DNA of 64,000 nucleotides from Fibrobacterota bacterium. GTDB lineage: Bacteria > Fibrobacterota > Chitinivibrionia > Chitinivibrionales > FEN-1185. The DNA lies in assembly GCA_003165595.1 (NCBI GenBank), contig PLWQ01000020.1:83335-147334 (forward strand), given 5' to 3'. Below the pieces are notes generated by a model. The model was not told where the DNA came from and made no database searches. It saw only the letters and a list, made by a program, of their open reading frames with translations. This document shows, in pieces, positions 25,201 through 32,786 of this stretch. The position numbers were made by a program, and so were the translations under genes. The stretch's first letter is position 1. The number at the start of each line of letters is the position of its first letter.

Positions 25201-27760
25201 CGTGGACGTTCAGGTGAATCAATGCCTCTTTGTCAACATCACGAAGCAATGCGTGGCAGCCTCGTTCGACAGCGCCGCCATGACCGCCGCGGCGCAGGCG
25301 GACCCGTTCTGCAGGTACGCGGTGAGCCTGCACTGCTGGCAGTGCACGTTTGCAGGCACGGCAGCCTCGGGGGCGGCCGCGTTCGCCGCGTCGACCGGCA
25401 CGTACGAATCCGGCAGCGGGCTGTCGTACGGCGGGCTGGAACAATACTTCCTGCAGCCGCCGGCGTCGTTTTCCGCAAATGCAATGGTCGACAACAGCAT
25501 TCTCTACGGTTTCGCAACAGCGCCCATCGTTGTGTCGGGCAAGGCCGCGTCCGCCTCGGTTTCCAATTGCGATGTTTGGAATTCGGCCTTCGATTCAGCC
25601 GCATCGCCGCGCGTCACGGTGAACGGCGGGCTGTACCGGATCGATCCCGCGTTTAACAACCTCCAGTATTATTTCCTGCCGGACAGTTCTCCTTTGTATA
25701 AGGTCGCCTCCAACGGTTCCACCATAGGCTACGACGACCGCCGGAAATACTCCTCCGGGTCGTCGGAATCCGGGCCTTCCGCGGTGCAGAACCTGAAGGT
25801 TGTGGTGGCCGGACCCAAGAAGATCGTCCTTTCGTGGAGCAGGCTCCCCGCAGACCAGAATGCGGCTTCCTATCTGGTCCTGCGGGCGCCCGGCGTCGAC
25901 AGCCTCTTTTACGTTGACGCCCAGTCGTCGCAGTGGCAGATCAGGATCGCTCAGGATTCGATATTCCGGGTGCTGGATACCGCCTCGACGACCGACACGT
26001 TCTTTGCAGACACGAACGTCCGGATGAATGTACCGTATATTTACGTTGTCGCGGGGCATACCGCGTCGGGAGCCATGGGCAGGGTAAACATGCCGTACCC
26101 GCCGGCGCTGTCGTCCTACATAACCATCATTCCACTGCCCGCGCATGTCACGTCGGTCGGGTCATCGCTTCTCAATTTCACTACCGCGCTTCTTTCCTGG
26201 CCGCCGGCGCAGGGAACGGGAATCTACCGCGTGTACCGGTTCCTCACGAAGGCCGGACAGTTCGCCGCGGCGCCCGATTCGGGCGCGGTGCGAACCATGA
26301 TTCGCACCGGCGCCTACGCCGCCGCAGACACCTTCCGTGTCCGCGACACGTCTCTGGTCGACAGCTCGCTGGCGCTGGGCAGGGAGTATATCTATGCGGT
26401 CTCTGCAATTGACACAACAGGAATAGGCTACTCGCTCGACCAGACACCCCTGGTATTCTCGTATGTTTCCAACACGTCACAGCGGTTTACCGACGCCGTG
26501 TCGATGCATGTTCGGGGACGCACGTGGAGCATGATCGGTCCGTGGGGAAGCGGATCGCTCAGTTTTGCGGCCGCACCCGATGTTTCGGTATTCCACTGGG
26601 ACGATGCCATGCAGCCCGACAAGTTGCTCTCCCAGTATGCGACGACGCAGGAAATGAGTGCTGGAAGCGGCTACTGGTTTTACTCGGACACCGACACAAC
26701 CGTGAGCGTCCCCGCCGACAGCCAATTGTATGCTGCGCTTGCGGCTTCCCAGGCTTCGCAGACGATTCGCCTTCAGAAGGGACCAACCGGCTGGAACCAG
26801 GTGGCGTCGGTGTTTCCGTTTAGTGTGGCGCCGCAATGGCTCGCCGCCTACGACGCGTACGAATGGGACGCGGATTTGAACCAGTACACGCGCGCGACCC
26901 TGATCAGGCCGTGGAAGGCATATTGGATCCAGTCGGACGTCGATACCGCCCTTCCCCTTGCCGGACTGCCGATGCCGGGGGCCGTGCTTGCGAAGCGTGC
27001 ATCGGGCCTGCAGTGGGATCTCAAGGTCTCGCTTGCCGGCGCCGCCAGCCGCGACCCGGACAATTATTGCGGCGTGGTATCCCAATCCGGCGCCCGCCCG
27101 TCTGCGCTTGCCCGTCCAAAGCCGCCGCAGGCGTTCAACTTTCCGCAGTTGTTCTTTGCGCAGTCGGCGCAAGGTGCGCGGCTTGCCAAGCTATACAAAT
27201 GCGCATCCGATCCGGTGGGTGCGCGGTTTGAATGGATGGTGGGGTTGTCACCGGCAAAGGAGAACATGACCGTTACGGTAAAGGGCGTCGAATCAATCCC
27301 CAAGGAAGCATTTGTGTTCTGGGTCCGCGGCGGGGTTGCATGCGACCTGCGCAAGGCGGCCATGGCGCCCATTCCCCCGCACAAGGAAACCCAGTACGGC
27401 TACATTGTTGTCACGCGCGACAGCCGCGACGTTGCGCTGTACACGGGAAGATTCGAACTCCGCAAGACGTATCCGAATCCGTTTGTGAGCATCGCGACAA
27501 TCGAGTTTCTGGTACCGTACAGCTTCGCCGACAACGGCGCAAAGCTCGAAGGCGAGCGGCGAAGCGTAACCCTTGACGTATACAACATTGCCGGCAGGCG
27601 CGTCCGAAGCCTGGCCGCCAGGGCCATGGACGTGGGTTTCCACCGCGTTATGTGGAACGGAACAAACGACGGGGGAGCGCCTGCGGCGAGCGGGTTCTAC
27701 GTGGTGAGGCTGGCGGGAAGGAATGTGCAGAGCGTGGTGAGGTTGATCAAGATGAGATAG
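22277..27760 (+). CDS. Giant secreted multidomain protein with C-terminal FlgD-Ig/type IX-like sorting domain
   Basis: A 1827-residue exported protein; ATG 22277 follows GAGGGGAGGGG and starts a signal peptide (FLCVFPLLVFAGTTSA). Four carboxypeptidase-regulatory-like beta-sandwiches occur in the N-terminal third (GIVVDN, SGVVLDSAGQAIANVEI, GKVFYKSTNMPVAGM, GRVQSSAGKPIAGIAV). Fn3-like domains follow. A parallel beta-helix region begins at LAVGTAEPYKTIQQAVDAAG, then more Fn3-like segments (KIVLSWSRLPADQNAASYLV). The last 90 residues, from YPNPFVSIATIEF to SGFYVVRLAGRNVQSVVRLIKM, form an FlgD-Ig-like domain used for type IX sorting in FCB bacteria. No catalytic site is recognised; adhesion or polysaccharide contact is likely. 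A GTG at 22238 is a less likely start. Confidence 0.85.
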   Translation: MSRFGRSTHPTGAFLCVFPLLVFAGTTSAVVPLTGIVVDNVSFTLIAGAKVVFSDTSSSYFETQTDAAGVFALTPPKGVYTVRVVANGYPLQYYNPNGNTEMSNYRVAYDGSSVSNLTIPLTQNPTALIPLHGYVSGVVLDSAGQAIANVEIDLMAKNTGDVTADIFTDASGRFAARVPSLPHVLWASGGKRAYPKQYWSLSGTTVSMDNAAVFNVPVSDTFQVLVRMQISPQSSPAPTVSGATGGVSGKVFYKSTNMPVAGMIVVAVPDSGAGAVLYAGQYYTPYTDTAHSDGTYAIKNLPAGDYWIYARGGGNVMQFYPQSDYPGNAAAVHVDTTVKSGIDFLARPGGTLQGRVQSSAGKPIAGIAVFANFPNYFVLPQAITDSTGQFIFSGLPGGIWNLSVNDQTYFLDYNANTTKYVVQEGQTLSGAVLILQRGGFLAGTLGSSSQDTAALSPFEIALFPDTIFSHSPTSGEAYLYESSTAQGIPAGPGRFVSTLCPAGKWFTLLRPAQPALSRSSSVPFVACPAYQLGPQPTGASSVSATQAVTVVEGETTGTLGAAFRSNGFSFLGILRYADTARPSWARVDACIKDGRFLVPVSHGYVGSGDSVFQLAGLMEGTPYVITAQADGYPTQYWSPDGSISAQPGGTFTFNSGSFTRPIVNMQRTPAGYYANYTPLWVNLSVDANGHLAIQMNVDMSLAVDSLLLYSKDRSGVVTLLATMPRLASQSQYSWTDTRDWLLGGYTYTVVAKGAAYVIRSIPMGSSMAAPALSADSLWLNVYSDHFGIMISWNAGSSYTPSSRDSVACYRSVTGGAWTLVVKQSSVSTMFSDNSWDKTADAGKTFMYKVQLLRGGAAVRTSPQRTFTLSTAFINQLARHLAVGTAEPYKTIQQAVDAAGAYDEIDVDPGVYGENINLKGKFLSISGNWTSGLPPVIDGMGATAITIPYHAPAGPDDGANISGLEIRNALTGIVSAVDVQVNQCLFVNITKQCVAASFDSAAMTAAAQADPFCRYAVSLHCWQCTFAGTAASGAAAFAASTGTYESGSGLSYGGLEQYFLQPPASFSANAMVDNSILYGFATAPIVVSGKAASASVSNCDVWNSAFDSAASPRVTVNGGLYRIDPAFNNLQYYFLPDSSPLYKVASNGSTIGYDDRRKYSSGSSESGPSAVQNLKVVVAGPKKIVLSWSRLPADQNAASYLVLRAPGVDSLFYVDAQSSQWQIRIAQDSIFRVLDTASTTDTFFADTNVRMNVPYIYVVAGHTASGAMGRVNMPYPPALSSYITIIPLPAHVTSVGSSLLNFTTALLSWPPAQGTGIYRVYRFLTKAGQFAAAPDSGAVRTMIRTGAYAAADTFRVRDTSLVDSSLALGREYIYAVSAIDTTGIGYSLDQTPLVFSYVSNTSQRFTDAVSMHVRGRTWSMIGPWGSGSLSFAAAPDVSVFHWDDAMQPDKLLSQYATTQEMSAGSGYWFYSDTDTTVSVPADSQLYAALAASQASQTIRLQKGPTGWNQVASVFPFSVAPQWLAAYDAYEWDADLNQYTRATLIRPWKAYWIQSDVDTALPLAGLPMPGAVLAKRASGLQWDLKVSLAGAASRDPDNYCGVVSQSGARPSALARPKPPQAFNFPQLFFAQSAQGARLAKLYKCASDPVGARFEWMVGLSPAKENMTVTVKGVESIPKEAFVFWVRGGVACDLRKAAMAPIPPHKETQYGYIVVTRDSRDVALYTGRFELRKTYPNPFVSIATIEFLVPYSFADNGAKLEGERRSVTLDVYNIAGRRVRSLAARAMDVGFHRVMWNGTNDGGAPAASGFYVVRLAGRNVQSVVRLIKMR

Positions 27761-28181
27761 GAGGGTTTAGGGTAAGAAAAGGGAGCGGAGCGGTTGATCT
27801 TGTGCAGCGCGAACAAGCATCAGAGAGGCCTGTGGCGTTTTCTCGAAAACTGACCACGCCCTATGGCCGTGGTTCTTTGCTCTCCTGAAATGATGATTGC
27901 GTCGAAATCCCCCCTAACCCCCCAAGGGGCACCAGAACGGCGGGCCTTCAGCTCTTCCCACAGGGAGATGGAGGGGGTTGCTTCAATACACAATCATAAT
28001 TGATCCTTTTTCGCGAATCCTGCGACAATACCGGTATAAGGCCCAAACGAATAAAATTTCGTATACTGATGTATAGATGCGGCAAAGGCATTCCGAGTCC
28101 GCTTGTTGACTTGCCGCACAGAAGAGTTGTATACTCCTAATAGCGAACCGGTCCACACAACCCCAGCAAAGGACGAACTCT
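27761..28181. other. Intergenic region with promoter for the 28182 gene
   Basis: The 421-base gap shows no gene. Near 27815 the words AGAGAGG, CCTGTGGCGT, TTTCTCGAAAAC resemble 22159-22190 (AGAGAGAAG, CCTGCGGCGT, CTTCTTGAAAAA) upstream of the giant gene. A CCCCCTAACCCCCC run and a CCCACAGGGAGATGG stretch lie near 27910-27970. A promoter occupies 28106-28135. Confidence 0.5.
28106..28135 (+). promoter_or_regulatory. Sigma70-type promoter of the 28182 gene
   Basis: TTGACT at 28106-28111 and TATACT at 28130-28135 are 18 bases apart. Transcription would start near 28142, leaving a leader of about 40 bases with AAAGGAC before the ATG. Confidence 0.65.
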
Positions 28182-29573
28182 ATGAAAAACGTCAGGAAAG
28201 TTCTTTCCTTCGCATGCGTCTTGACAATCATTGCTTCTTCATCTGCAACCACTCTCTTCTCAGACGATTTCTCCGACACCTCAACTGCGGAAAAAGTGAA
28301 ATGGAACACTGATTATACGCCGTCTGGTTTTTCCGTAACCTATTCGAACGGGGCGATCACCCTCAAGAACGCCGACACCGTTTATACCGCTTTCTACATC
28401 CACCCCTTCGCCTCCAAGCCAGCCACGTTCACTCTATCGGCAACTTTCACGATTGCTGACACTTCAGTTAACGGTGCTGGTCTTATGTATTGCCTCAACA
28501 GCTCTAGCGGAATCAAGGGATACACCCTTCAATTGGGGACTTCCCAGTATTTATTCTGCATCAAGTATACAGGCTCCGCATCTCCCGTACTTAAGAGTCA
28601 GTTTAGCCCCTTTGTCAAACAGCTTCCAAGCACCAATGTCCTCAAAATAAGTAAATCGGGAAACACGTTTAACATCTTCTGCAACGACCATTACGTCGGT
28701 AGATTTAGTGACACTGATTTTTTGAGCGGTGACATCGCTATCCTTGTACCCCCTAAGGCGAAAATTACGGTTGACGATGTGCTAGTTACCGATCAACCGG
28801 AGAACCCGCCCGCTTCCACTTGCTACGCTGACTCATTTCTCACAACAGCAAGCGATGCGTGGTCGAACCCCTCGGAAGGCGAAGCAACGTTCGGCGGCGG
28901 ACAGCTTGTTCTCAATAATACTAGTAACAAATACTCAAGCGCCATCTTTGTGGATGCCATTTCCAACACTGCATCTATCAAAGCGGTCGTTTCGCACAAG
29001 TCCGGCGTGGGCGCATATGGCGTCGCATTTGTAGAAGTTGACACGACGGCTGTGATCCCGTTTGCTTTTGCGGTGGATTCCGCCAGGAGACTCTATGTTG
29101 TGAATCCAGACAGCTCAACAATAAGTTCGCTGTCAGGCATAGGCATCTTTGGCGGGCTCGGGGCAGACACAATAGAAGTTCTTCGATTCGCCACCAAATG
29201 TGTTTTCAAGGTGAATGGCATTGCGCAGGACACTGCTGCGATTCCTTCTGATTTTCGGATTGATGGCGCTGGTTTGTATGCCGGTACAAATACTGCCCTT
29301 GCATGCAGCCCGTTTGTCGCAGGCGGGGATTCGACGGGGGCGCGATGTTTACCTGCCGCTGTCTTCAGCCCTTCGCTCGCACGCGTTGAACCTGTGCGGC
29401 CTGTGTTTGGGAAAGGGAGCGTCGTCTATGACATGCTGGGCCGAAAAATCGGGGTGTTTGACCGAGTGTCGTTCGAAAGATCAAATTTGGTCAATGGTTT
29501 ATACGTTGTCTTGCCGGCAGTGCAGAAGGTAGGAAGCGCTCGTGCGTTTCCAGTGATGAAGGTAAAGAACTGA
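28182..29573 (+). CDS. Secreted beta-sandwich protein with C-terminal sorting-like domain
   Basis: A 463-residue protein with a signal peptide (VLSFACVLTIIASSSA). Two similar beta-rich domains of about 180 residues follow: FSDDFSDTSTAEKVKWN to FSGDIAILVPPKAKITVDDVLV, and YADSFLTTASDAWSNPSEG to DGAGLYAGTNTALACSPF. Both look like LamG/concanavalin-type or 3-keto-glycoside-hydrolase-like jelly rolls, by pattern only. The last 55 residues (SVVYDMLGRKIGVFD, NLVNGLYVVLP, FPVMKVKN) resemble the short sorting domain of FCB secreted proteins. No catalytic residues can be assigned; glycan binding is plausible. Base composition is lower in GC than the giant gene upstream. Confidence 0.7.
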   Translation: MKNVRKVLSFACVLTIIASSSATTLFSDDFSDTSTAEKVKWNTDYTPSGFSVTYSNGAITLKNADTVYTAFYIHPFASKPATFTLSATFTIADTSVNGAGLMYCLNSSSGIKGYTLQLGTSQYLFCIKYTGSASPVLKSQFSPFVKQLPSTNVLKISKSGNTFNIFCNDHYVGRFSDTDFLSGDIAILVPPKAKITVDDVLVTDQPENPPASTCYADSFLTTASDAWSNPSEGEATFGGGQLVLNNTSNKYSSAIFVDAISNTASIKAVVSHKSGVGAYGVAFVEVDTTAVIPFAFAVDSARRLYVVNPDSSTISSLSGIGIFGGLGADTIEVLRFATKCVFKVNGIAQDTAAIPSDFRIDGAGLYAGTNTALACSPFVAGGDSTGARCLPAAVFSPSLARVEPVRPVFGKGSVVYDMLGRKIGVFDRVSFERSNLVNGLYVVLPAVQKVGSARAFPVMKVKN

Positions 29574-29595
29574 AATATCCTCTCTAGACACTTGT

Positions 29596-29624
29596 GTAGC
29601 TCCGGGTTCCTCAACCGGAGCTAC
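29596..29624. terminator. Hairpin between convergent genes, possible bidirectional terminator
   Basis: GTAGCTCCGG at 29596-29605 pairs with CCGGAGCTAC at 29615-29624 around a nine-base loop, with extra GTT/AAC pairing possible inside. It lies between the convergent stops at 29573 and 29637. The following T content is weak, so intrinsic termination is only probable. Confidence 0.5.
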
Positions 29625-29636
29625 TCGATTACTAGC

Positions 29637-31163
29637 CTATTTTAGTATTTTCTTGACAGCCGGCAGGTGCCTCCGATTGGGTGTTTTTATTTTAGGAATA
29701 TCCCTTAGGCCCAGATTCGGGAAAGTAGGCCGGGCCTCCGCGCCCGACAGAGCTTTTTGCAACATGCCGGTTTGCGCCAGCTGAATATAATTGCATTGCC
29801 AATCATTGTTAGCTAGTACGAAACCAAAACCAATTCCGAGAGAAGAATAATCGTAGTAGTAAACCGTGCTGTCTGTTGAAAATGCATTGCTGTAATTAGT
29901 GCCGTACGTGGCAAGAATAAAGGCCCGCGAAGTACCAATAGTTACGCCCCAGAAATCGTGAAAGGACGGCAAGTAGTACTTGCTATATTCTGTGCTAATA
30001 TTCCCGATTAATATTGACCACACGTTGTCTATCGTTGATGATTGCTTTAGAAACTCAAGGAGATATGAACAAGAGTCCGTGCAATAAATAGAACCATCGG
30101 AAAGTGACATAAATGCTGCCGAATCAACACCGACGTTCGTATTTAGCAATTTGTAGGCATTAGCTTTTGCAACGGCTATTGTTGTTCCAAGACTAACAGG
30201 TTTAGTGCCGTCTTTCAAGCAAATTCTGCTGCCCGGATAGTACATGTACATATTGGGGATGTACTGTTTACTTAAGGTATCTCTATAAATATTGTTTTGG
30301 GCAAACATATCATTGACAACGTCTGCCCTGATGCCATAGCCTATTGACCCAACAGGAATTTCTGAAAAGCTTCCGGTTGCGTCGTTCCAAATGTTTTGCA
30401 TTTCACCACTGTTGTGCACAGCGATTAGTCTTGAGGATATATCAAATATTGGACTCCCCGATGTGCCAGGAGTATTATTAAAATTGTGTTGAACAACGTA
30501 CGTATTGTAAGCGGTGGGGGCAACCGAAGAATTGAAAGGTTCTAATGCGGAAATTATTCCATCCTTAAATGTGGCTGTGACTATTTCCGTCAATCTGTCC
30601 GATGTTTCTCCTGGGAAGCCAATCGTGCCAATATCTTCTCCAACTTCAATATTTCTAATTGTGTCGTCTGTTGGCAGTGTAAAGTAGTGGGGTAGTGTTT
30701 TTGTGGTTGTAAAGTAGCCAACGTCATACGTGAAAACCGTGGTATCTGAGTAATCATTATGTTCACCACCAGCATCCAATACATAAACGCCACTGCCATA
30801 TGCGCTTGAGCCATTTTGCACTGCAACAGGTGTAACGTTCATTCCGGATTGCTTATAAAGAATGTACTGATTAATTTCACCCTCGAAAACATGAGCATTT
30901 GTTAAAAGTTGATTTTTCGAAATAGCTGAACCGCTTGCTAGAAGAATTAGTTCTCCATTTGTTTCGTTTCTAAATCCGATCATGTAAGAACGCAAGCTAA
31001 CAGAATCCAGTATTTTTGCCCAATTGCTAGAAGTGTACAACGTGTCGTAAATTACTGGGCCTGTCAGACCGCGCGGGCCTTGAGGACCAGTGCATCCAGT
31101 TAATGCACCTAATACAATAATCAGAATACCGAAAAGTGAAAGTGGGGGAGTTTTGCGTTTCAT
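29637..31163 (-). CDS. Trypsin-like serine protease lipoprotein, AT-rich
   Basis: A 508-residue lipoprotein; ATG 31163 has AGGAGGCGAGA upstream. The signal ends in lipobox ALTGC, followed by a short collagen-like GPQGPRGLTGP. The catalytic triad can be placed as His in LLTNAHVF, Asp in FTYDVGYF and Ser in NTPGTSGSPIFD, giving a chymotrypsin-fold (trypsin_2-like) domain in the first 300 residues. The C-terminal 200 residues are Tyr/Ser-rich with no known domain. The gene is strikingly AT-rich: bases 30841-30900 contain 20 G/C of 60, against 39 of 60 at 26221-26280. This suggests recent acquisition. It probably acts at the cell surface; the substrate is unknown. Confidence 0.75.
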   Translation of the reverse strand: MKRKTPPLSLFGILIIVLGALTGCTGPQGPRGLTGPVIYDTLYTSSNWAKILDSVSLRSYMIGFRNETNGELILLASGSAISKNQLLTNAHVFEGEINQYILYKQSGMNVTPVAVQNGSSAYGSGVYVLDAGGEHNDYSDTTVFTYDVGYFTTTKTLPHYFTLPTDDTIRNIEVGEDIGTIGFPGETSDRLTEIVTATFKDGIISALEPFNSSVAPTAYNTYVVQHNFNNTPGTSGSPIFDISSRLIAVHNSGEMQNIWNDATGSFSEIPVGSIGYGIRADVVNDMFAQNNIYRDTLSKQYIPNMYMYYPGSRICLKDGTKPVSLGTTIAVAKANAYKLLNTNVGVDSAAFMSLSDGSIYCTDSCSYLLEFLKQSSTIDNVWSILIGNISTEYSKYYLPSFHDFWGVTIGTSRAFILATYGTNYSNAFSTDSTVYYYDYSSLGIGFGFVLANNDWQCNYIQLAQTGMLQKALSGAEARPTFPNLGLRDIPKIKTPNRRHLPAVKKILK

Positions 31164-31415
31164 TCTCGCCTCCTGGAAGTTCCCGTTAGATACTCTTGGT
31201 TGGCATAAGGACGAACAGGGTGCCGAGCAATAACTCAACGGATGACTACTCCTATCCCGCCAAAGGTGTGCCGGTCAGTACATGGTTATAAATCAATACA
31301 TGCGTTTTGCCAAGGCAAGAAGATAACTATCAGGGGTAAAGCGTCCTATCTGCCGTGAACGAGTTTCGTACTTCGCCAACACCAGCATTGAGACCTTTGG
31401 AATTCCCCTCTGCCA

Positions 31416-31721
31416 AGCGTTAGGTGGACCGCAGGGTTTGCAAAAGCAAAGTGCCGCCTGACCGCTGCCCGAGCCGAAGCACAGGATGTGCAGAGAGCAC
31501 GCACGAAGCCAGCCCGAAGGGCGCGTAGCTGGACGCGGAGCGTGAACAAAGGGCCCTTGCGGCAGGCAGCACCGAGGCGAGCCGGAGCACATGGATGTGC
31601 GGAGGCCACTGGCGAAGCCAGCCCGAAGGGCGCGTAGCTGGATGCAAAGCGTGAACGGAGACCGACCCGGCCTTTGGCCGGGGAACGCCCACGGCATTTT
31701 CATGTTGCAGCGGTGCGCCCA
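31416..31721 (+). repeat. Interspersed structured element, copy A (long form with internal duplication)
   Basis: It starts with AGCGTTAGGTGGACCG (31416) and ends with GCGGTGCGCCCA (31721). Twelve bases after the AGCGTTAGG word is hairpin TTTGC-AAAA-GCAAA (31437-31450). A long-range pairing GTGCCGCCTG (31451-31460) with CAGGCAGCAC (31563-31572) follows, then CCGAGG, and a stem CCCGGCC-TTT-GGCCGGG near 31667-31683. Two directly repeated blocks of about 77 bases (31471-31547 and 31579-31656) are present only in this copy. No ORF is convincing. Confidence 0.7.
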
Positions 31722-31753
31722 GATCTTGTCCTATTATTCAGGATCGCAAGAAA

Positions 31754-31787
31754 TAAAAAAAGCCCCGATCTTCTCCGACCGGGGCTT
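31754..31787 (-). terminator. Intrinsic terminator of rpmB
   Basis: On the minus strand AGCCCCGGTC-GGAGAA-GATCGGGGCT forms a ten-base stem with one mismatch, followed by TTTTTTTATTTC. It lies 30 bases beyond the rpmB stop. Confidence 0.88.
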
Positions 31788-31819
31788 CGCCATTTCCTGA
31801 TTCCAGAATAATGAAATGC

Positions 31820-32002
31820 CTACGTCTTTGCCATTGCCTTGAGGCATTTCATGCAGACCTTCATGCGTTTTGATGTTCCATTGACTTTGGTCTTGATCGT
31901 GCGCAGGTTGGGGAAGAATATTCTCTTGGTTTTGTTGTGCGCGTGCGATACGGTTGCTCCGGAAGCCGGGCTTTTTCCGCACACTTCGCATGTCTTGGAC
32001 AT
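31820..32002 (-). CDS. rpmB: 50S ribosomal protein L28
   Basis: A 60-residue protein matching L28: the start [23 protein letters not shown], then [13 protein letters not shown] and the C-terminal [11 protein letters not shown]. The two Cys pairs (CEVC, CMKC) form the zinc-ribbon version of L28. ATG 32002 has AGGAGGTTCT upstream. A promoter and an intrinsic terminator surround it, so it is a single-gene transcript. It assembles into the large ribosomal subunit. Confidence 0.95.
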   Translation of the reverse strand: MSKTCEVCGKSPASGATVSHAHNKTKRIFFPNLRTIKTKVNGTSKRMKVCMKCLKAMAKT

Positions 32003-32047
32003 AGAACCTCCTGAAGATTACTGCTTGCTCTTGTTTTGCAGGTGACT

Positions 32048-32077
32048 AATATAGATCATCCTCGTTTTATTTTTCAA
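32048..32077 (-). promoter_or_regulatory. Promoter of rpmB
   Basis: On the minus strand TTGAAA (32077-32072) and TATATT (32053-32048) are separated by 18 bases. The start would fall near 32041, about 40 bases before the rpmB ATG at 32002. Confidence 0.65.
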
Positions 32078-32163
32078 GGAAATTACGTCGAGGTATTATT
32101 TTAGAATACCGGCATGGCCCGGCTGACCAGGAACGTTCGATCTCAAGAATCGGCGCGGCACGT

Positions 32164-32766
32164 ATGATAGAAGGCCTCAAACCGTTGTACAACGCCGCAT
32201 TGCGGCCCGTGGCCCTTCTTTTCGCAAAAATCAACATTCATCCCGATGCTATAACCGCTATGGGCGTCGCGGTGTCCCTCGCGGCGGGATGGGCGTGCGC
32301 GGCCGGGCTCTGGCTTGTCGCCGCGCTTCTGGTTTTTGCAGGATCGTGCATGGACGGGCTCGACGGACTTGTCGCGCGGCAAACAGGCACGCAGACCCGA
32401 TTCGGCGCGGTGCTCGATTCCGCGGGCGACAGGATCACCGAAGCCGCCTGGTGCTTTGGACTGCTTGCATTTTATGCCTGGCATCCGGTTTACGGGCTTG
32501 CCGGGATCCTGCTCGCATTTCTTGCTCAGGCCGGGTCACAAATGGTAAGCTATGTGAGGGCGCGCGCCGAAGGGGCCGGCATTTCGTGCAAGGCCGGAAT
32601 CCTCCAGAGGCCCGAACGGATCATCATTATACTTGTTTGCCTTCTTCTGGGCCCCCGGGTGATGTTGTGGGGGCTGGGCGTGATTTCGGCTCTTGCGTTT
32701 GTGACGGCGGGTGAACGGCTTTTCGCGGTGTACCGCGCCGATCGCAACTACAGGCAACCATCCTGA
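32164..32766 (+). CDS. CDP-alcohol phosphatidyltransferase family protein
   Basis: A 200-residue polytopic membrane enzyme with the complete CDP-alcohol phosphotransferase signature: DGLDGLVARQ, then RFGAVLDSAGDR (DxxDGxxAR...GxxxDxxxD). About six hydrophobic segments are visible. The family joins a CDP-diacylglycerol or CDP-alcohol to an acceptor alcohol to form phospholipids such as PGP, PIP or archaetidyl-type lipids. The substrate cannot be set from sequence here. It precedes the YihY-family gene by 20 bases and both are probably membrane-lipid or envelope related. The ribosome site is weak. Confidence 0.85.
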   Translation: MIEGLKPLYNAALRPVALLFAKINIHPDAITAMGVAVSLAAGWACAAGLWLVAALLVFAGSCMDGLDGLVARQTGTQTRFGAVLDSAGDRITEAAWCFGLLAFYAWHPVYGLAGILLAFLAQAGSQMVSYVRARAEGAGISCKAGILQRPERIIIILVCLLLGPRVMLWGLGVISALAFVTAGERLFAVYRADRNYRQPS

Positions 32767-32786
32767 TTTCGGAGGAACCGTCAACC

